DNA of 64,000 nucleotides. Origin: Lacticaseibacillus casei DSM 20011 = JCM 1134 = ATCC 393 (GTDB lineage Bacteria; Bacillota; Bacilli; Lactobacillales; Lactobacillaceae). The position numbers were made by a program, and so were the translations under genes. Below, one piece after another: positions 38,479-47,222 of the stretch. Each line of letters starts with the position of its first letter. Position 1 is the first letter of the stretch. Where the stretch lies: positions 1,054,001-1,118,000 of the forward strand of contig NZ_AP012544.1 in NCBI RefSeq assembly GCF_000829055.1, written 5' to 3'. The notes under the pieces are model-generated. The model saw only the letters and a program-made list of their open reading frames with translations. It did no database searches and was not told the origin of the DNA.

Positions 38479-39447
38479 TTGACGCAACTTGATACTATTC
38501 AAACCACAGTCCAGCAACTGCGGACATTACTGAATCAAGGTAAAATTTTTGCAACATTGCCGGATATGCTGGGAAAAGTCATTGATAGCATCGCAACGGA
38601 ATCGAAAACGCGTGTCACGATTCCGCACGATGATAAAACCGCTATTGCAAGAATTCGAACCATTCAAAAGCGGATCAAGCAAACGAGTGATCCGAGCGTC
38701 ACTGATGATGAGATTGCCTTTTTGGTGGCGCATTTAGCCAGTACCAAACCCGCTGTCCGGGACAAAGGCGTTTTTTTCTTATTTAATGATTTGTTTCAGG
38801 CAGAGGCGTTTACGAACGAGCAAGTCAAGGCGCTTTTTAAACGGTTGCAAGCGCCGGATATTTTGTTCAGTCATATCTTCGAACCCCAAAATGATGCCGT
38901 GTTTCTGCGAAGCTTTGCGGTGATGATCTTGAGCGGTATGATTTATGCCGATCAGAATCGCTATCATATTCTCAGTAAAGCTAATTATCTGACAACCGTG
39001 CAGAATATCGGAACGTATATTCTGCTTGAAAGAGATGGTCGGGGATATGTCGAAACCAAAGGCTGGGCCCATGCATTTACGCATATTGGCAATATGTTGG
39101 AAGAACTGAGTCAAGTCGATGTTTTGCCGCGATCCGAGAAAGTTTTCTTGATGGCGGCAGTCGTGGAAGCTTGGCGGCGCATTGAAACGCCGTTAATATT
39201 CGGCGAGGATCATCGAATGGCCTTGTATCTCAGCGGTATCACCAATGTTAACCAGTTTTATAGCGAGACGCTTTTAATGTGCCTCAAGAACTGGCAACAT
39301 ACGCTGGTCAATATTCGCCCGCAGGAATCTTACGCTTTTTGGGTGCGGTGGTACAATCGCAATCGCTTATTGCAGGCACTGACATTACGCGCTGATTTGC
39401 CGCAACCGATTACGGATTACATTCAACAGATTGTCGATCTATTCTGA
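38479..39447 (+). CDS. DUF2785 family protein
   Basis: A 322-residue, largely helical soluble protein of a family seen in lactobacilli and bacilli. Conserved-looking stretches are DDEIAFLVAHLASTKPAVRDKGVFF, RDGRGYVETKGWAHAFTHIGNMLEEL and VRWYNRNRLLQAL. The start is TTG at 38479, six bases after AAGGAGG; the upstream open frame lacks such a site. The function is unknown. A hairpin repeat starts five bases after its stop. Confidence 0.75.
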   Translation: MTQLDTIQTTVQQLRTLLNQGKIFATLPDMLGKVIDSIATESKTRVTIPHDDKTAIARIRTIQKRIKQTSDPSVTDDEIAFLVAHLASTKPAVRDKGVFFLFNDLFQAEAFTNEQVKALFKRLQAPDILFSHIFEPQNDAVFLRSFAVMILSGMIYADQNRYHILSKANYLTTVQNIGTYILLERDGRGYVETKGWAHAFTHIGNMLEELSQVDVLPRSEKVFLMAAVVEAWRRIETPLIFGEDHRMALYLSGITNVNQFYSETLLMCLKNWQHTLVNIRPQESYAFWVRWYNRNRLLQALTLRADLPQPITDYIQQIVDLF

Positions 39448-39451
39448 ATGA

Positions 39452-39568
39452 GAGCGTGAACTGGCGCGGTTAGAAGTCGGAGTGTAAGTGGCCTCAGGCG
39501 TGATGGCCCGATCTTGGCCATTGCGCCTGAGGTCCTTACACGCAGACTTCTGCGCCAGCGAACGCGTT
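39452..39568 (+). repeat. Dispersed hairpin repeat, copy G
   Basis: The best-paired copy: CTGGCGC/GCGCCAG, AGAAGTC/GACTTCT, GTGTAAG/CTTACAC, CCTCAGGCG/CGCCTGAGG and TGGCC/GGCCA. The CCTCAGG/CCTGAGG arms replace the CCTTGGG/CCAAGG arms of copies A-D by paired changes. Confidence 0.95.
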
Positions 39569-39922
39569 TTAGCAGACGCCATCCTTAAGTAAGAGATTGG
39601 TATACTTTTTAATCTTACTAAAAGCAGGATGAAGTTGATTTGTATGGCCTATGAGTTGTAACAATTTTTGAAGACCAGAGCAATAGAAATATTTATGGTT
39701 AAATATAAATAAACAGATATTATAGTATGCTGGTTTTGACATTGTGACCTTTTTCATTATCAAAGCTCAAAATTTAAAAAATTTTTTTACAAAAAAAGAA
39801 TAAATAACGGTTGTTATTGTTAGCTTTTAAAACCAGTTATCCGTATAATTGACACTAGGTTAGGGGGAGACCCCGTGACTTCTATGTTGATTTGTTAAAA
39901 GGAACACTGGGGAGTGATAAGT

Positions 39923-40810
39923 GTGCGAAAGGAGCAGCAAACGCTACGGATTTTGGGGGATAAAGTCCGCTACTATCGTAAGTTAAAAGGCCTATCTCAG
40001 GCGGAACTGGCAGCAAATATCTGTACGCAAGCAACGATTAGCCTTATTGAAAAAAGAAATAAGGTTCCAAGCATGAATATTCTGATGCGACTTATTAGTC
40101 GATTAGGGATACAACTTGATGATATTGTTGTCGAACATCATGATCGGATTCAACAACTGCTTAACGCGATTGATTACCAGATTTAGCATCATCAATACGC
40201 GGTTGCGGCAGATAATCTGAGCAAGATCCGGCTGGATAAGATTAAAAGCGAAGATGATCAAAAGCGTTATTACTATTATCAAGGGATCATCGAGCTATTC
40301 AAGAACAACGCACCTGATGAGGCCATTTATTTCTTTGGTCGGGTATTAAGTCCGCTTGTCAATTCAGAGCGTGATTTATATGCCATTTTGGCAACTCTCG
40401 GCTTGGGACTGGCATATGCGGACAAGCATACCTTTGATCGTTCACGGGTCTACATTGATCAGGCATTGCGCATGTTAAAACATGTGCCGCTGTCTGACAG
40501 TAAGTATCTCGATGTTGAACTGACGATTTATTGGCATATTGCGCGCGTATACTACGAACTAAGTGATTTTAAAGCCGTTTTGAAGTATACCGACCATGGT
40601 ATTCGTGAAGCCGTTAAGCACGATAAGCTTTTTTTGCTTGACGAACTTTACACCTTGCAGGCCCGGGCCTTGAAATTACTCGGTAATCCGGAGGCGCCTA
40701 AAAGTTATCAAATCGCCATTGCGTTTGCACAAGTTACCGGTTCCACTGCACTGGCGGCAAGTCTTGCTGCCGAAATGGTAACACAAAAGCCAAACAGCGA
40801 AACCGCATAA
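39923..40810 (+). pseudogene. PlcR/RNPP-like regulator interrupted by an in-frame amber codon
   Basis: The reading frame encodes an N-terminal HTH (LGDKVRYYRKLKGLSQAELAANICTQATISLIEKRNKVPS) and then helical TPR-like repeats to codon 295 (for example YYYYQGIIELFKNNAPDEAIYFFGRVL), but a TAG stands at 40184-40186 in the sequence IDYQI-stop-HHQYAV. The frame continues unchanged on both sides, so one C-to-T change in a CAG codon explains it. RNPP regulators use their TPR domain to sense short peptides. GTG 39923 lies eight bases after GGGGAG. A sequencing error or suppression is not excluded. The 330 bases upstream are strongly AT-rich with no clear gene. Confidence 0.75.
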
Positions 40811-40844
40811 GTAATGGTTTCCGGCAACAGTTTGGTGATATTCA

Positions 40845-40907
40845 AAAAATACCTGAGGCTTTCGTTCTGCATCTGCTGATGTAGTTGGCGAAAGTCTCAG
40901 GTATTTT
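40845..40907. terminator. Bidirectional terminator
   Basis: AAATACCTGAG-CTTTCG pairs with CGAAAG-CTCAGGTATTT across one bulge, between the broken regulator and convergent usp. Confidence 0.85.
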
Positions 40908-40983
40908 AATGTCGTTTATGTGTGGGCGTCATTGAATGGCGAGTCGGCAACTTTGCGCTAACCATTCCAATTCAGCCTAGCGT

Positions 40984-41484
40984 TTAATCATCTTGATGTT
41001 GTTCGGTTGGCTTTTTCGTACTTGCCAGTGCCGGCTTGTTGGTCAAGTCAGTCCGAACCACGAGGACATCGCATAAGGCGTTCCGTGTGACGTATTCGGT
41101 GACCGATCCGATCAGCAGACGTTCAACGGCGTTTAAACCAGTTGCCCCAATCATGATCAGATCGATATTTTTAGCTTTGGGGATGTCTCTGGCGATGATT
41201 GTTTTTGGTGCGCCGTATTCAATGCTGAAACTGACCTTGTCCAATCCGGCTTTTTTGGCCTGATCGACATAGCCTTCCATGGTGCTCTTAGCATTTTCCG
41301 TGACTTGTTCGACCATCGCTGAATCAAAGCTGGAAACGTTCTGGAACGCTCGGGTATCAACGATATGAATAAGAATTAACTCCGCCTGGTTTCGTTTGGC
41401 AACCGCAACCGCTTTTTTGAATGCTAACTCGGCTTCATATGAGCCATCGATCGCAACCAAAATATGTTGATATTGTTGTAACAT
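40984..41484 (-). CDS. Universal stress protein (UspA family)
   Basis: A 166-residue single-domain Usp. It starts with ILVAIDGSYEAELAFKKAV and carries the ATP-binding pattern G-2-G-9-GS in GATGLNAVERLLIGSVTEYV, so an ATP-binding type is likely. The C-terminal 20 residues are a charged tail. It is monocistronic, read toward the terminator at 40845-40907. Confidence 0.92.
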   Translation of the reverse strand: MLQQYQHILVAIDGSYEAELAFKKAVAVAKRNQAELILIHIVDTRAFQNVSSFDSAMVEQVTENAKSTMEGYVDQAKKAGLDKVSFSIEYGAPKTIIARDIPKAKNIDLIMIGATGLNAVERLLIGSVTEYVTRNALCDVLVVRTDLTNKPALASTKKPTEQHQDD

Positions 41485-41544
41485 TCCTCATCACCTCTAT
41501 CTTCATTGTACTTGATTCCATCGGGAAATTAAATGAAAAGCGTT

Positions 41545-41823
41545 TCACAACTTCATTTGGGTCAGGCTGATAAAAACAAAAACCGTTGCTAAAAAAGCGC
41601 CGCTAACCAAAATGAACAAATTCGCCCACATTGGGAACAAAATCCCACCGATGATGGCGAGGATGCCGACAAGGGTGAAAAGATAGGCAAAGTTCTTGAG
41701 AAAACGCGTCATGCCCGGAGACGGTTTTTTGATAATCAGAAAGTTCTGATAGCGATGAAGCCATGTGTAGGCTGCCAACCCGAACAAGGCGACCGCGTAA
41801 ATGCACATTAAAATGATTGTCAA
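41545..41823 (-). CDS. Small three-helix membrane protein, unrecognised
   Basis: 92 residues with three hydrophobic segments (IILMCIYAVALFGLAAYTWL, FAYLFTLVGILAIIGGILF and LFILVSGAFLATVFVFISL) and a basic loop after the first. I chose TTG at 41823, eight bases after AGGAAGG; the longer frame to 41871 has no such site. I do not recognise the family. It lies between 6S RNA and usp on the same strand. Confidence 0.6.
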   Translation of the reverse strand: MTIILMCIYAVALFGLAAYTWLHRYQNFLIIKKPSPGMTRFLKNFAYLFTLVGILAIIGGILFPMWANLFILVSGAFLATVFVFISLTQMKL

Positions 41824-41980
41824 AGGATCAGTCCTTCCTAGCTGTTTGCTTATATTATGCCACAGCAGCAAAGAAAAGCGGTTAGCTTTTTAAATATCGC
41901 CAACGTACATGAGTGATCTGATTAACAACTTACAGTTACTTGGAGGGCATTCGCTTCAGTCATGCCGCAATTTTGGCATG

Positions 41981-42004
41981 AAAAAAGCCGGCACGGAGCC
42001 GGCC
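41981..42004 (-). terminator. Terminator after the probable 6S RNA
   Basis: On the minus strand, GCCGGC-TCCGT-GCCGGC is followed by six T. A second small hairpin, CATGCC/GGCATG, lies just beyond at 41961-41980. Confidence 0.8.
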
Positions 42005-42024
42005 AAAAACATGATTGGTTTTTT

Positions 42025-42215
42025 GTGAAAGACTAATTGGTGCCGTTTTCTTCCCGGATCATTGAAACCCGCTGCTAGCTATGTGGGTCCAGACGTCGTA
42101 GACATTAGCCGCTAAGTGAAATAGCAGCACCGTCTATGGCTCTTCCGGTCCCAAGGTCTCGATACTGTTCGGTCAACTGATAGTTAAGGAAGCGCGAACA
42201 CCTTAGAACTTTCAC
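42025..42215 (-). ncRNA. ssrS: Probable 6S RNA
   Basis: No ORF fits here. On the minus strand, a promoter (-35 TTGCAC, -10 TACTAT at 42220-42225) leads to a 190-base transcript closed by GTGAAAG/CTTTCAC. Next come further pairing segments (GGTG/CACC, CTTCC/GGAAG) with internal bulges, giving the long interrupted rod of 6S RNA. It ends at a strong terminator. The gene beside it is rarA, and in B. subtilis 6S-1 RNA lies close to the rarA homologue yrvN. 6S RNA binds the housekeeping RNA polymerase. Identity rests on shape and context, not on a covariance search. Confidence 0.65.
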
Positions 42216-42250
42216 CGTTATAGTAGCACGAGAAGCCGCATAGGTGCAAG

Positions 42251-42264
42251 CGGAAACGCTTTCG
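42251..42264. promoter_or_regulatory. cre-like palindrome upstream of the 6S promoter
   Basis: CGGAAACGCTTTCG matches 11 of 14 positions of the CcpA consensus WGWAARCGYTWWCW. It lies just upstream of the -35 of the RNA gene and abuts the rarA stop. Confidence 0.25.
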
Positions 42265-43560
42265 TTACTTTTTCTTCAACTTTTCGGCGTCGCGCTGCCA
42301 GTCTTCAAGTTGCTGTTGGCGCTGGGCTAGCGCGGCTTCATAACGTCCGGTGGTTTTAGGATGGTAGTACTGTTGATGCTTGAGATTATCTGGCAAGTAT
42401 TGCTGCGCTACCCAGCCGTTAGGATAATTGTGCGGCAACTTGTAGCCTTGGCCATGTCCCAGTTGCTTGGCGCCGCGGTAATGGGCATCGCGCAGATCAT
42501 CGGGAATCTGGCCGGCGTGGCCGCTTTCGACGTCAGCCAGGGCGGCGTCAATCGCTTTGATGCCGGAGTTACTTTTTGGTGCAAGGCAAAGATCGATCAC
42601 AGCATCGGCGAGGGGAATGCGGCCTTCAGGAAGCCCCAAGCGTTCGGCACTTTGAATCGCCGTTAGCGTGCGGCTGGCGGTTGCCGGATTGGCTAAGCCG
42701 ATGTCTTCATAAGCGATCACCAACAACCTCCGCGTAATACTGTTCAAGTCGCCGATTGCGATTAATTGGGCGAGGTAGTGCAAAGCGGCGTTCACGTCAG
42801 AGCCGCGAATGGACTTTTGAAACGCTGAAATAATGTCGTAATGGGCATCGCCATTGACATCTCCGGCTAACGATGGCTTTTGCAGGCTTTGTTGAATGGT
42901 CGTCAAGTCAATGGTGACGGTGCCATCGTGATCTGCCGGGGTTGATAAAACGGCGAGCTCAAGACCATTGAGTGCAGCCCGTAAATCGCCGTTTGTGGCG
43001 TGGGTGAGGTAGTCACGGGCCTTTGGCTGTAAATCGACCTGATACTTGCCTAAGCCGCGCTTTTCGTCTGTCAGTGCCCGATCAATGGCGGTGCTGATAT
43101 CATCAGCCGTCAACGGTTTGACCTGGAAAATCTGGGTGCGACTGCGAATGGCGGGCTGGATATTCATATAAGGATTTTCAGTGGTGGCCCCGATCAAGAT
43201 AATCCGGCCACTTTCCAGTAGCGGCAGCAAAAAGTCCTGTTTGGTTTTATCCAATCGATGGATTTCGTCTAGCAGCAAAATCACCGTACCACTCATTTTG
43301 GCTTCTTCCGCGACAATTTGCAGATCTTTTTTAGTGTCAGTGGCAGCATTTAAAATGCGAAAAGCATATTTCGTACTGCCAGCAATGGCGCTGGCGATGC
43401 TGGTTTTCCCAGTACCGGGTGGGCCATAGAGAATCATGGAACTTAAGCGGTGGGCACTGACCATGCGGCGGATAATTCTTCCTGGACCGACGAGATCCTG
43501 TTGGCCGACGACTTCATCTAAATTTTGGGGGCGCATGCGATAAGCAAGCGGTTGTTGCAA
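42265..43560 (-). CDS. rarA: Replication-associated recombination protein RarA (MgsA)
   Basis: A 431-residue AAA+ ATPase acting at stalled replication forks. Visible are the N-terminal PLAYRMRPQNLDEVVGQ, Walker A YGPPGTGKTS, Walker B LLLDEIHRLDKTKQDFLLP, sensor 1 IGATTENPY, and the C-terminal tetramer domain with SIRGSDVNAALHYLAQLI and YKLPHNYPNGWV. The start is TTG seven bases after AAGGAGG. Confidence 0.96.
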   Translation of the reverse strand: MQQPLAYRMRPQNLDEVVGQQDLVGPGRIIRRMVSAHRLSSMILYGPPGTGKTSIASAIAGSTKYAFRILNAATDTKKDLQIVAEEAKMSGTVILLLDEIHRLDKTKQDFLLPLLESGRIILIGATTENPYMNIQPAIRSRTQIFQVKPLTADDISTAIDRALTDEKRGLGKYQVDLQPKARDYLTHATNGDLRAALNGLELAVLSTPADHDGTVTIDLTTIQQSLQKPSLAGDVNGDAHYDIISAFQKSIRGSDVNAALHYLAQLIAIGDLNSITRRLLVIAYEDIGLANPATASRTLTAIQSAERLGLPEGRIPLADAVIDLCLAPKSNSGIKAIDAALADVESGHAGQIPDDLRDAHYRGAKQLGHGQGYKLPHNYPNGWVAQQYLPDNLKHQQYYHPKTTGRYEAALAQRQQQLEDWQRDAEKLKKK

Positions 43561-43670
43561 AGGAATTCCTCCTTGTAAAAGTTGCGTGTAACAGTTGAGT
43601 TTGTCTTGATTAAGGTGTAAAGAATTGCAAGGGAGCTTAGGGACGGGAAGAAGTTTTTCTCAACGTGGTG

Positions 43671-43733
43671 GCTCGCGCTCTTGCATAAACACGCTTACAC
43701 TCCGATTTCTAACCGCTCCTGTTCGCGCTCTTG
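43671..43733 (-). repeat. Truncated hairpin repeat, copy H
   Basis: Contains only one arm of the family (ACGCTTACACTCCGATTTCT...GTTCGCGCTC) plus a second short end, GCTCGCGCTC. The pairing arm is absent. Confidence 0.7.
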
Positions 43734-43785
43734 CCTCCAGCGTGTTAATCTAATTCTAAATCATCAACTAAAGGAATGACACATT

Positions 43786-45747
43786 GTGAATCATTATTGG
43801 CAGCTGATTCAAAAACAGCATTTATCTGATTTGGCCATGCAGACCCGGATTGGCGTCGTGCGGACGGTGAAGCCGGTGTTACCGGAAGGCGCGCAGTTGG
43901 CTGCCTGGCCCCAATTAAGTCGGCATGCATTGGTTCAGCCATTGTCGGCCTCGACTTTACAGGTGGTAACACCATTGCTGGACGATTTTGCCGGTGTAAT
44001 TGCTGAATTACGTGCCGGGATTAGTCGCATTTGGGCAAATTTGCCTGAAGACGGGCATCTGCCGGTTTTTTCGGAAGAGCGCGTGAATCAGCAAGTCGTT
44101 CGCATTGTTTTGCCGGAAACGTTGTTTGAACGCCTGTATACTGCGGAAAATTTTCAGGGGCAGGGTCCGGAATATGTGGCTTACCGCAATGAGGTTTACG
44201 ACTTGGTTGCGAATGGCTTGATGCGCCAGTTGCCTTTACTGACGGATTTATTCGCTGCAACGCCGCTGTCCGGTCACCAAGCATTTTGGCCATCATCGGA
44301 TCAGGAGCGGCAGCTGGTTCAAAAAGTGACCGATCCGGACCATCTGGATCGAACGCTGGCCTTGGATGTTATGGTCGAACTTGACCCTTATACTGCCAGT
44401 GGCATAACGTCCCAAATGCTGACCTTTTTGCGAGATAGTTGCTGGTTTGCGTTGAGTCAGCCGGCGATTCCGGTCGCGGTGGCCAGCGAAGTGCGTCGTC
44501 ACGCTCTGGAAGAAGCACGGAAAATTGCTGCAATGGCGCCCGCAACGCCGGTTAAGGAGCTGACAGCGACCATGGATGCCATGGCCACGTGGTTGAATCA
44601 TATGAGAATGACAGCGCAACAAAAGCAGGCATTTGAGCTGATGCAGACCCGTTTGATGAAACCGGAGACGACGGTTGCCGGTCAGGTTGCGGCCGCTTTT
44701 GGCGATAAAAATGCCGCGGCCAAATCGTTAAGTGAGGAAGCCCGCGCGGATTTGGTGGGGACGGATGGGTTACCGGGCATGGTCGACTTGTCGGGTAATA
44801 CGCAGGCGTTGGTGCAGGCCGCCATTGACGGTGGTTATCAATTTACGCTATTGGATCGGCAGCAGGGGCTGGTGCAAATTGCGACGGATACGCAAACACA
44901 GGTGATTGTCGATGGCACCATTACCAAATACACACCGGGTAATGCCTTGTTAATTGCAACGCACCGGCATGCCGCGAAAAAACTGCTTGCTGCGGCTGGC
45001 ATACCGGTTGCCCGCGGTGCGAAGTTCACTCGGTGGTCAGATGCCAAGTCAGCGTTTGAGCGAAGTTTTGCACATAAAAGCATTGTGGTTAAACCGGAAG
45101 CACGCAGCCAAGGCGTTGCGGTTGAACAGTTTGCAGTTCCGCCGACCGAAAAAGAGTTTGCGCGCGCTTTTCATGAGGCCAATCGTCGTCACGATGTGTT
45201 AATCGAGATGATGGCGCGTGGAACGACCTATCATTTTACCATTGTCAGTCAGCAGGTCCTCAGTGTTTTGGAAACCGCGGCGGCGAATGTGGTGGGAGAT
45301 GGCCGCAAAGCCATTAAAGAATTGGTGGCACTTAAAAATGGGACCCGACCGGCTGCCCGCCAGTTGCAACTCGATGCCGCTGCTCAGCGCCAATTGAAGT
45401 TGCAATCGGTCACCCCGGAGACCGTTCTGCGTCGTGGCCAGCAAATTTTTCTGGCGACTGCAGCCCATCCGCAAACCGGAGGCGATCTTTATGATGTCAC
45501 GGATGAGATTGATCCAAGTTATAAAAAGCTGGCCGTTGAAGCAGCGGCAACTCTTGATTTGCCTGTAGCCGCAGTCGACATCGTGATTGATAATCTGTAT
45601 GCTGCCTATGATCCGGATGTGGCAGGACAAGCCGTGGTGATCAGTGTCAATCCGGCACCAGACCTAACTTCACCGCAACAGCCGGATATGGGCACACCGC
45701 GCTTCATTGCGCCGAAACTGTTGAACTGGTTATTTGCTGAAAAGTAA
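43786..45747 (+). CDS. GshF-like two-domain protein with degenerate motifs
   Basis: 653 residues, shorter than typical GshF (about 750). The N-terminal part keeps the outline of a glutamate-cysteine ligase (RIGVVRTVKPVLPEGAQLAA at 21-40, then LQVVTPLLDD), but the Glu residues of the family motif GLEKESLR are replaced (GVVRTVKP). The C-terminal half is a GshF-type ATP-grasp: HRHAAKKLLAAAGIPVARG, SIVVKPEARSQGV, IEMMARGTTYHF, ANVVGDGRKAIKELVALKNG and AAVDIVID. In the last motif, the usual E-x-N before FNPAI reads VISVNPAP, so metal ligands appear lost. It may be a divergent ligase or a non-catalytic relative. Glutathione synthesis should not be assumed. The start GTG at 43786 is followed by an open frame without lesions. 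Confidence 0.7.
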   Translation: MNHYWQLIQKQHLSDLAMQTRIGVVRTVKPVLPEGAQLAAWPQLSRHALVQPLSASTLQVVTPLLDDFAGVIAELRAGISRIWANLPEDGHLPVFSEERVNQQVVRIVLPETLFERLYTAENFQGQGPEYVAYRNEVYDLVANGLMRQLPLLTDLFAATPLSGHQAFWPSSDQERQLVQKVTDPDHLDRTLALDVMVELDPYTASGITSQMLTFLRDSCWFALSQPAIPVAVASEVRRHALEEARKIAAMAPATPVKELTATMDAMATWLNHMRMTAQQKQAFELMQTRLMKPETTVAGQVAAAFGDKNAAAKSLSEEARADLVGTDGLPGMVDLSGNTQALVQAAIDGGYQFTLLDRQQGLVQIATDTQTQVIVDGTITKYTPGNALLIATHRHAAKKLLAAAGIPVARGAKFTRWSDAKSAFERSFAHKSIVVKPEARSQGVAVEQFAVPPTEKEFARAFHEANRRHDVLIEMMARGTTYHFTIVSQQVLSVLETAAANVVGDGRKAIKELVALKNGTRPAARQLQLDAAAQRQLKLQSVTPETVLRRGQQIFLATAAHPQTGGDLYDVTDEIDPSYKKLAVEAAATLDLPVAAVDIVIDNLYAAYDPDVAGQAVVISVNPAPDLTSPQQPDMGTPRFIAPKLLNWLFAEK

Positions 45748-45783
45748 CTGATGTCATTAAACGTTCTGCCGCTCCAGCTAAAC

Positions 45784-45830
45784 AAAAGTACTCCCGGAAA
45801 CGCACGCGTTTCTGGGAGTACTTGCTTTTA
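45784..45830. terminator. Bidirectional terminator
   Basis: AAGTACTCCC-GAAACGC pairs with GCGTTTC-GGGAGTACTT with one mismatch, between convergent genes. Confidence 0.88.
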
Positions 45831-45869
45831 TATTTTTTATTGATGCGAACCATGCCAGTGATAGCTTGC

Positions 45870-46316
45870 TTACAGATGCTTGAACAAATCGAAGCCGCGT
45901 TTCTTGGGTTGGGTTTTGTCTTGATCTTGATCCAGTGGTGGCAGGTCGATCGTGCTTTGGTTGATGGCTTTGTCTGAAACAATCAGCAGGCCAGCAGCCT
46001 TGTCATCGGTTTGGGCGGTTTCATTTGCTACCAGCGTAAACGGAATGTTGGCGTCGGTGAGCATTTTCATGTATGGACCCGTGACGGCGTTGTCAAGTTT
46101 ACCGTTTAATAAAGCCTTGTAGCCGTCGTCATGGAAATCTTTTAGCAGCGGGGCTACTTGTTGCTGGCGTTTAGGGTCAGCCAATTCCTGGTTGGAAACG
46201 CGCAAGGCAACTCTTTCGCGTAATGAACCCATAAACCGCCGCCGCTCATCGGGGTTGGTCTGCGGGGGACCGTAAAGTGCACTATTCAGATGTTCCTGCA
46301 TGTTATCGTCTGACAT
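45870..46316 (-). CDS. YueI family protein (DUF1694), second copy
   Basis: 148 residues. The motif NPDERRRFMGSLRERVALRVSNQEL matches the YueI paralogue at 38017, followed by GYKALLNGKLDNAVTGPYMKML. A charged, Pro-rich C-terminal tail (LDQDQDKTQPKKRGFDLFKHL) is extra compared with the other copy. ATG 46316 lies 11 bases from AAGGAGG; an in-frame TTG at 46337 overlaps that site. The function is unknown. Confidence 0.82.
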   Translation of the reverse strand: MSDDNMQEHLNSALYGPPQTNPDERRRFMGSLRERVALRVSNQELADPKRQQQVAPLLKDFHDDGYKALLNGKLDNAVTGPYMKMLTDANIPFTLVANETAQTDDKAAGLLIVSDKAINQSTIDLPPLDQDQDKTQPKKRGFDLFKHL

Positions 46317-46438
46317 GATTGATGCGTCCTCCTTCAATTGAGTTATCTGTGAAGCAGTGATGATCTAGTCACTAATCACCGCCACTTCATGTGTCTCATT
46401 GTAACATGATCTTTTGTAAAGAAAGGGATGAGAGGCCG

Positions 46439-47056
46439 GTGTTTACCCAAGCAGATTTCGAGGCTTTTGCAGCGCCAACACTAGAGGCGCGGATGGCCTT
46501 AATTCGCGCGCGGCTAGATCCAAAGTTTGCCGAGGCCGCCAAGACAATTGTGCCTTTGTTGCAGGCGGCCAATCACCCGATTTTTACCCATATCGCGAAA
46601 CATCAGCGCCGCCATAAGAATCCGCCGCCTAACACATGGGTTGCCTTTTCCCCGAGTCGGCGCGGCTATAAAATGTTGCCGCACCTTGAATTGGGCTTTT
46701 GGGATGATCGCCTGTTTTTATGGCTCGCCTGTTTGCGTGAAAGTAAAACGGTACCGCAGCTGTTGGCTGGCGTGGAGCCGATGATCGAAAAGCTCTCCGG
46801 GCAGTGGTTGATGGCCGATGACCATACTAACAAGGCTACGGTTACGTTAAACCTACCCGCCTTGAAGCAGAAAATCACGCGGTTTGATACGATCAAAAAT
46901 GCCGAGTTTCTCATCGGACAGGTGTATTTAGCCGGTGATCCTATTTGGACAACCCCGGATGTCTTGTGGGCAGAGATTCAGGGGTGTGTCGCCGACCTGG
47001 CACCGATATTAGATCAGCTTGTGCGAAACGTGGCGGCTTATCAGACGGAAAAGTGA
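46439..47056 (+). CDS. DUF1054 (UPF0637) family protein
   Basis: A 205-residue soluble protein. Family features are the FTQADFEAF start, HIAKHQRRHKNPPPNTWVAFSPSRRGYKMLPHLELGFWDD, and WLMADDHTNKA. B. subtilis YktB is of this family; the function is unknown. I placed the start at GTG 46439, close after GAGAGG. Confidence 0.85.
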   Translation: MFTQADFEAFAAPTLEARMALIRARLDPKFAEAAKTIVPLLQAANHPIFTHIAKHQRRHKNPPPNTWVAFSPSRRGYKMLPHLELGFWDDRLFLWLACLRESKTVPQLLAGVEPMIEKLSGQWLMADDHTNKATVTLNLPALKQKITRFDTIKNAEFLIGQVYLAGDPIWTTPDVLWAEIQGCVADLAPILDQLVRNVAAYQTEK

Positions 47057-47222
47057 TGAACTAGCTGTCAATTAGCCGCAGAGAAGAAATAGAACGAAAG
47101 CTCTTAAAACCAAGCATACCGAAGTTCAGGGTGGTAAAATCACATTGAATAGAAACTCACGTTGTTTTTAAACGTCAGTCTGCGTTGAGCGACTGGTGAC
47201 ACCCGCAAATAAGGAGAAAGCC

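Noticed and set aside
39569..39763. A 64-codon minus-strand ORF between repeat G and the broken PlcR-like regulator, as a possible pheromone gene.
   Set aside because: No Shine-Dalgarno, no signal-like hydrophobic segment, and its 3' half overlaps very AT-rich sequence where open frames arise by chance. Mentioned only because RNPP regulators often have a nearby peptide gene.
42025..42215. tmRNA, RNase P or SRP RNA as identities for the RNA beside rarA.
   Set aside because: No tRNA-like acceptor, no RNase P core motifs and no SRP GGAA-type loop; length and context fit 6S RNA better.
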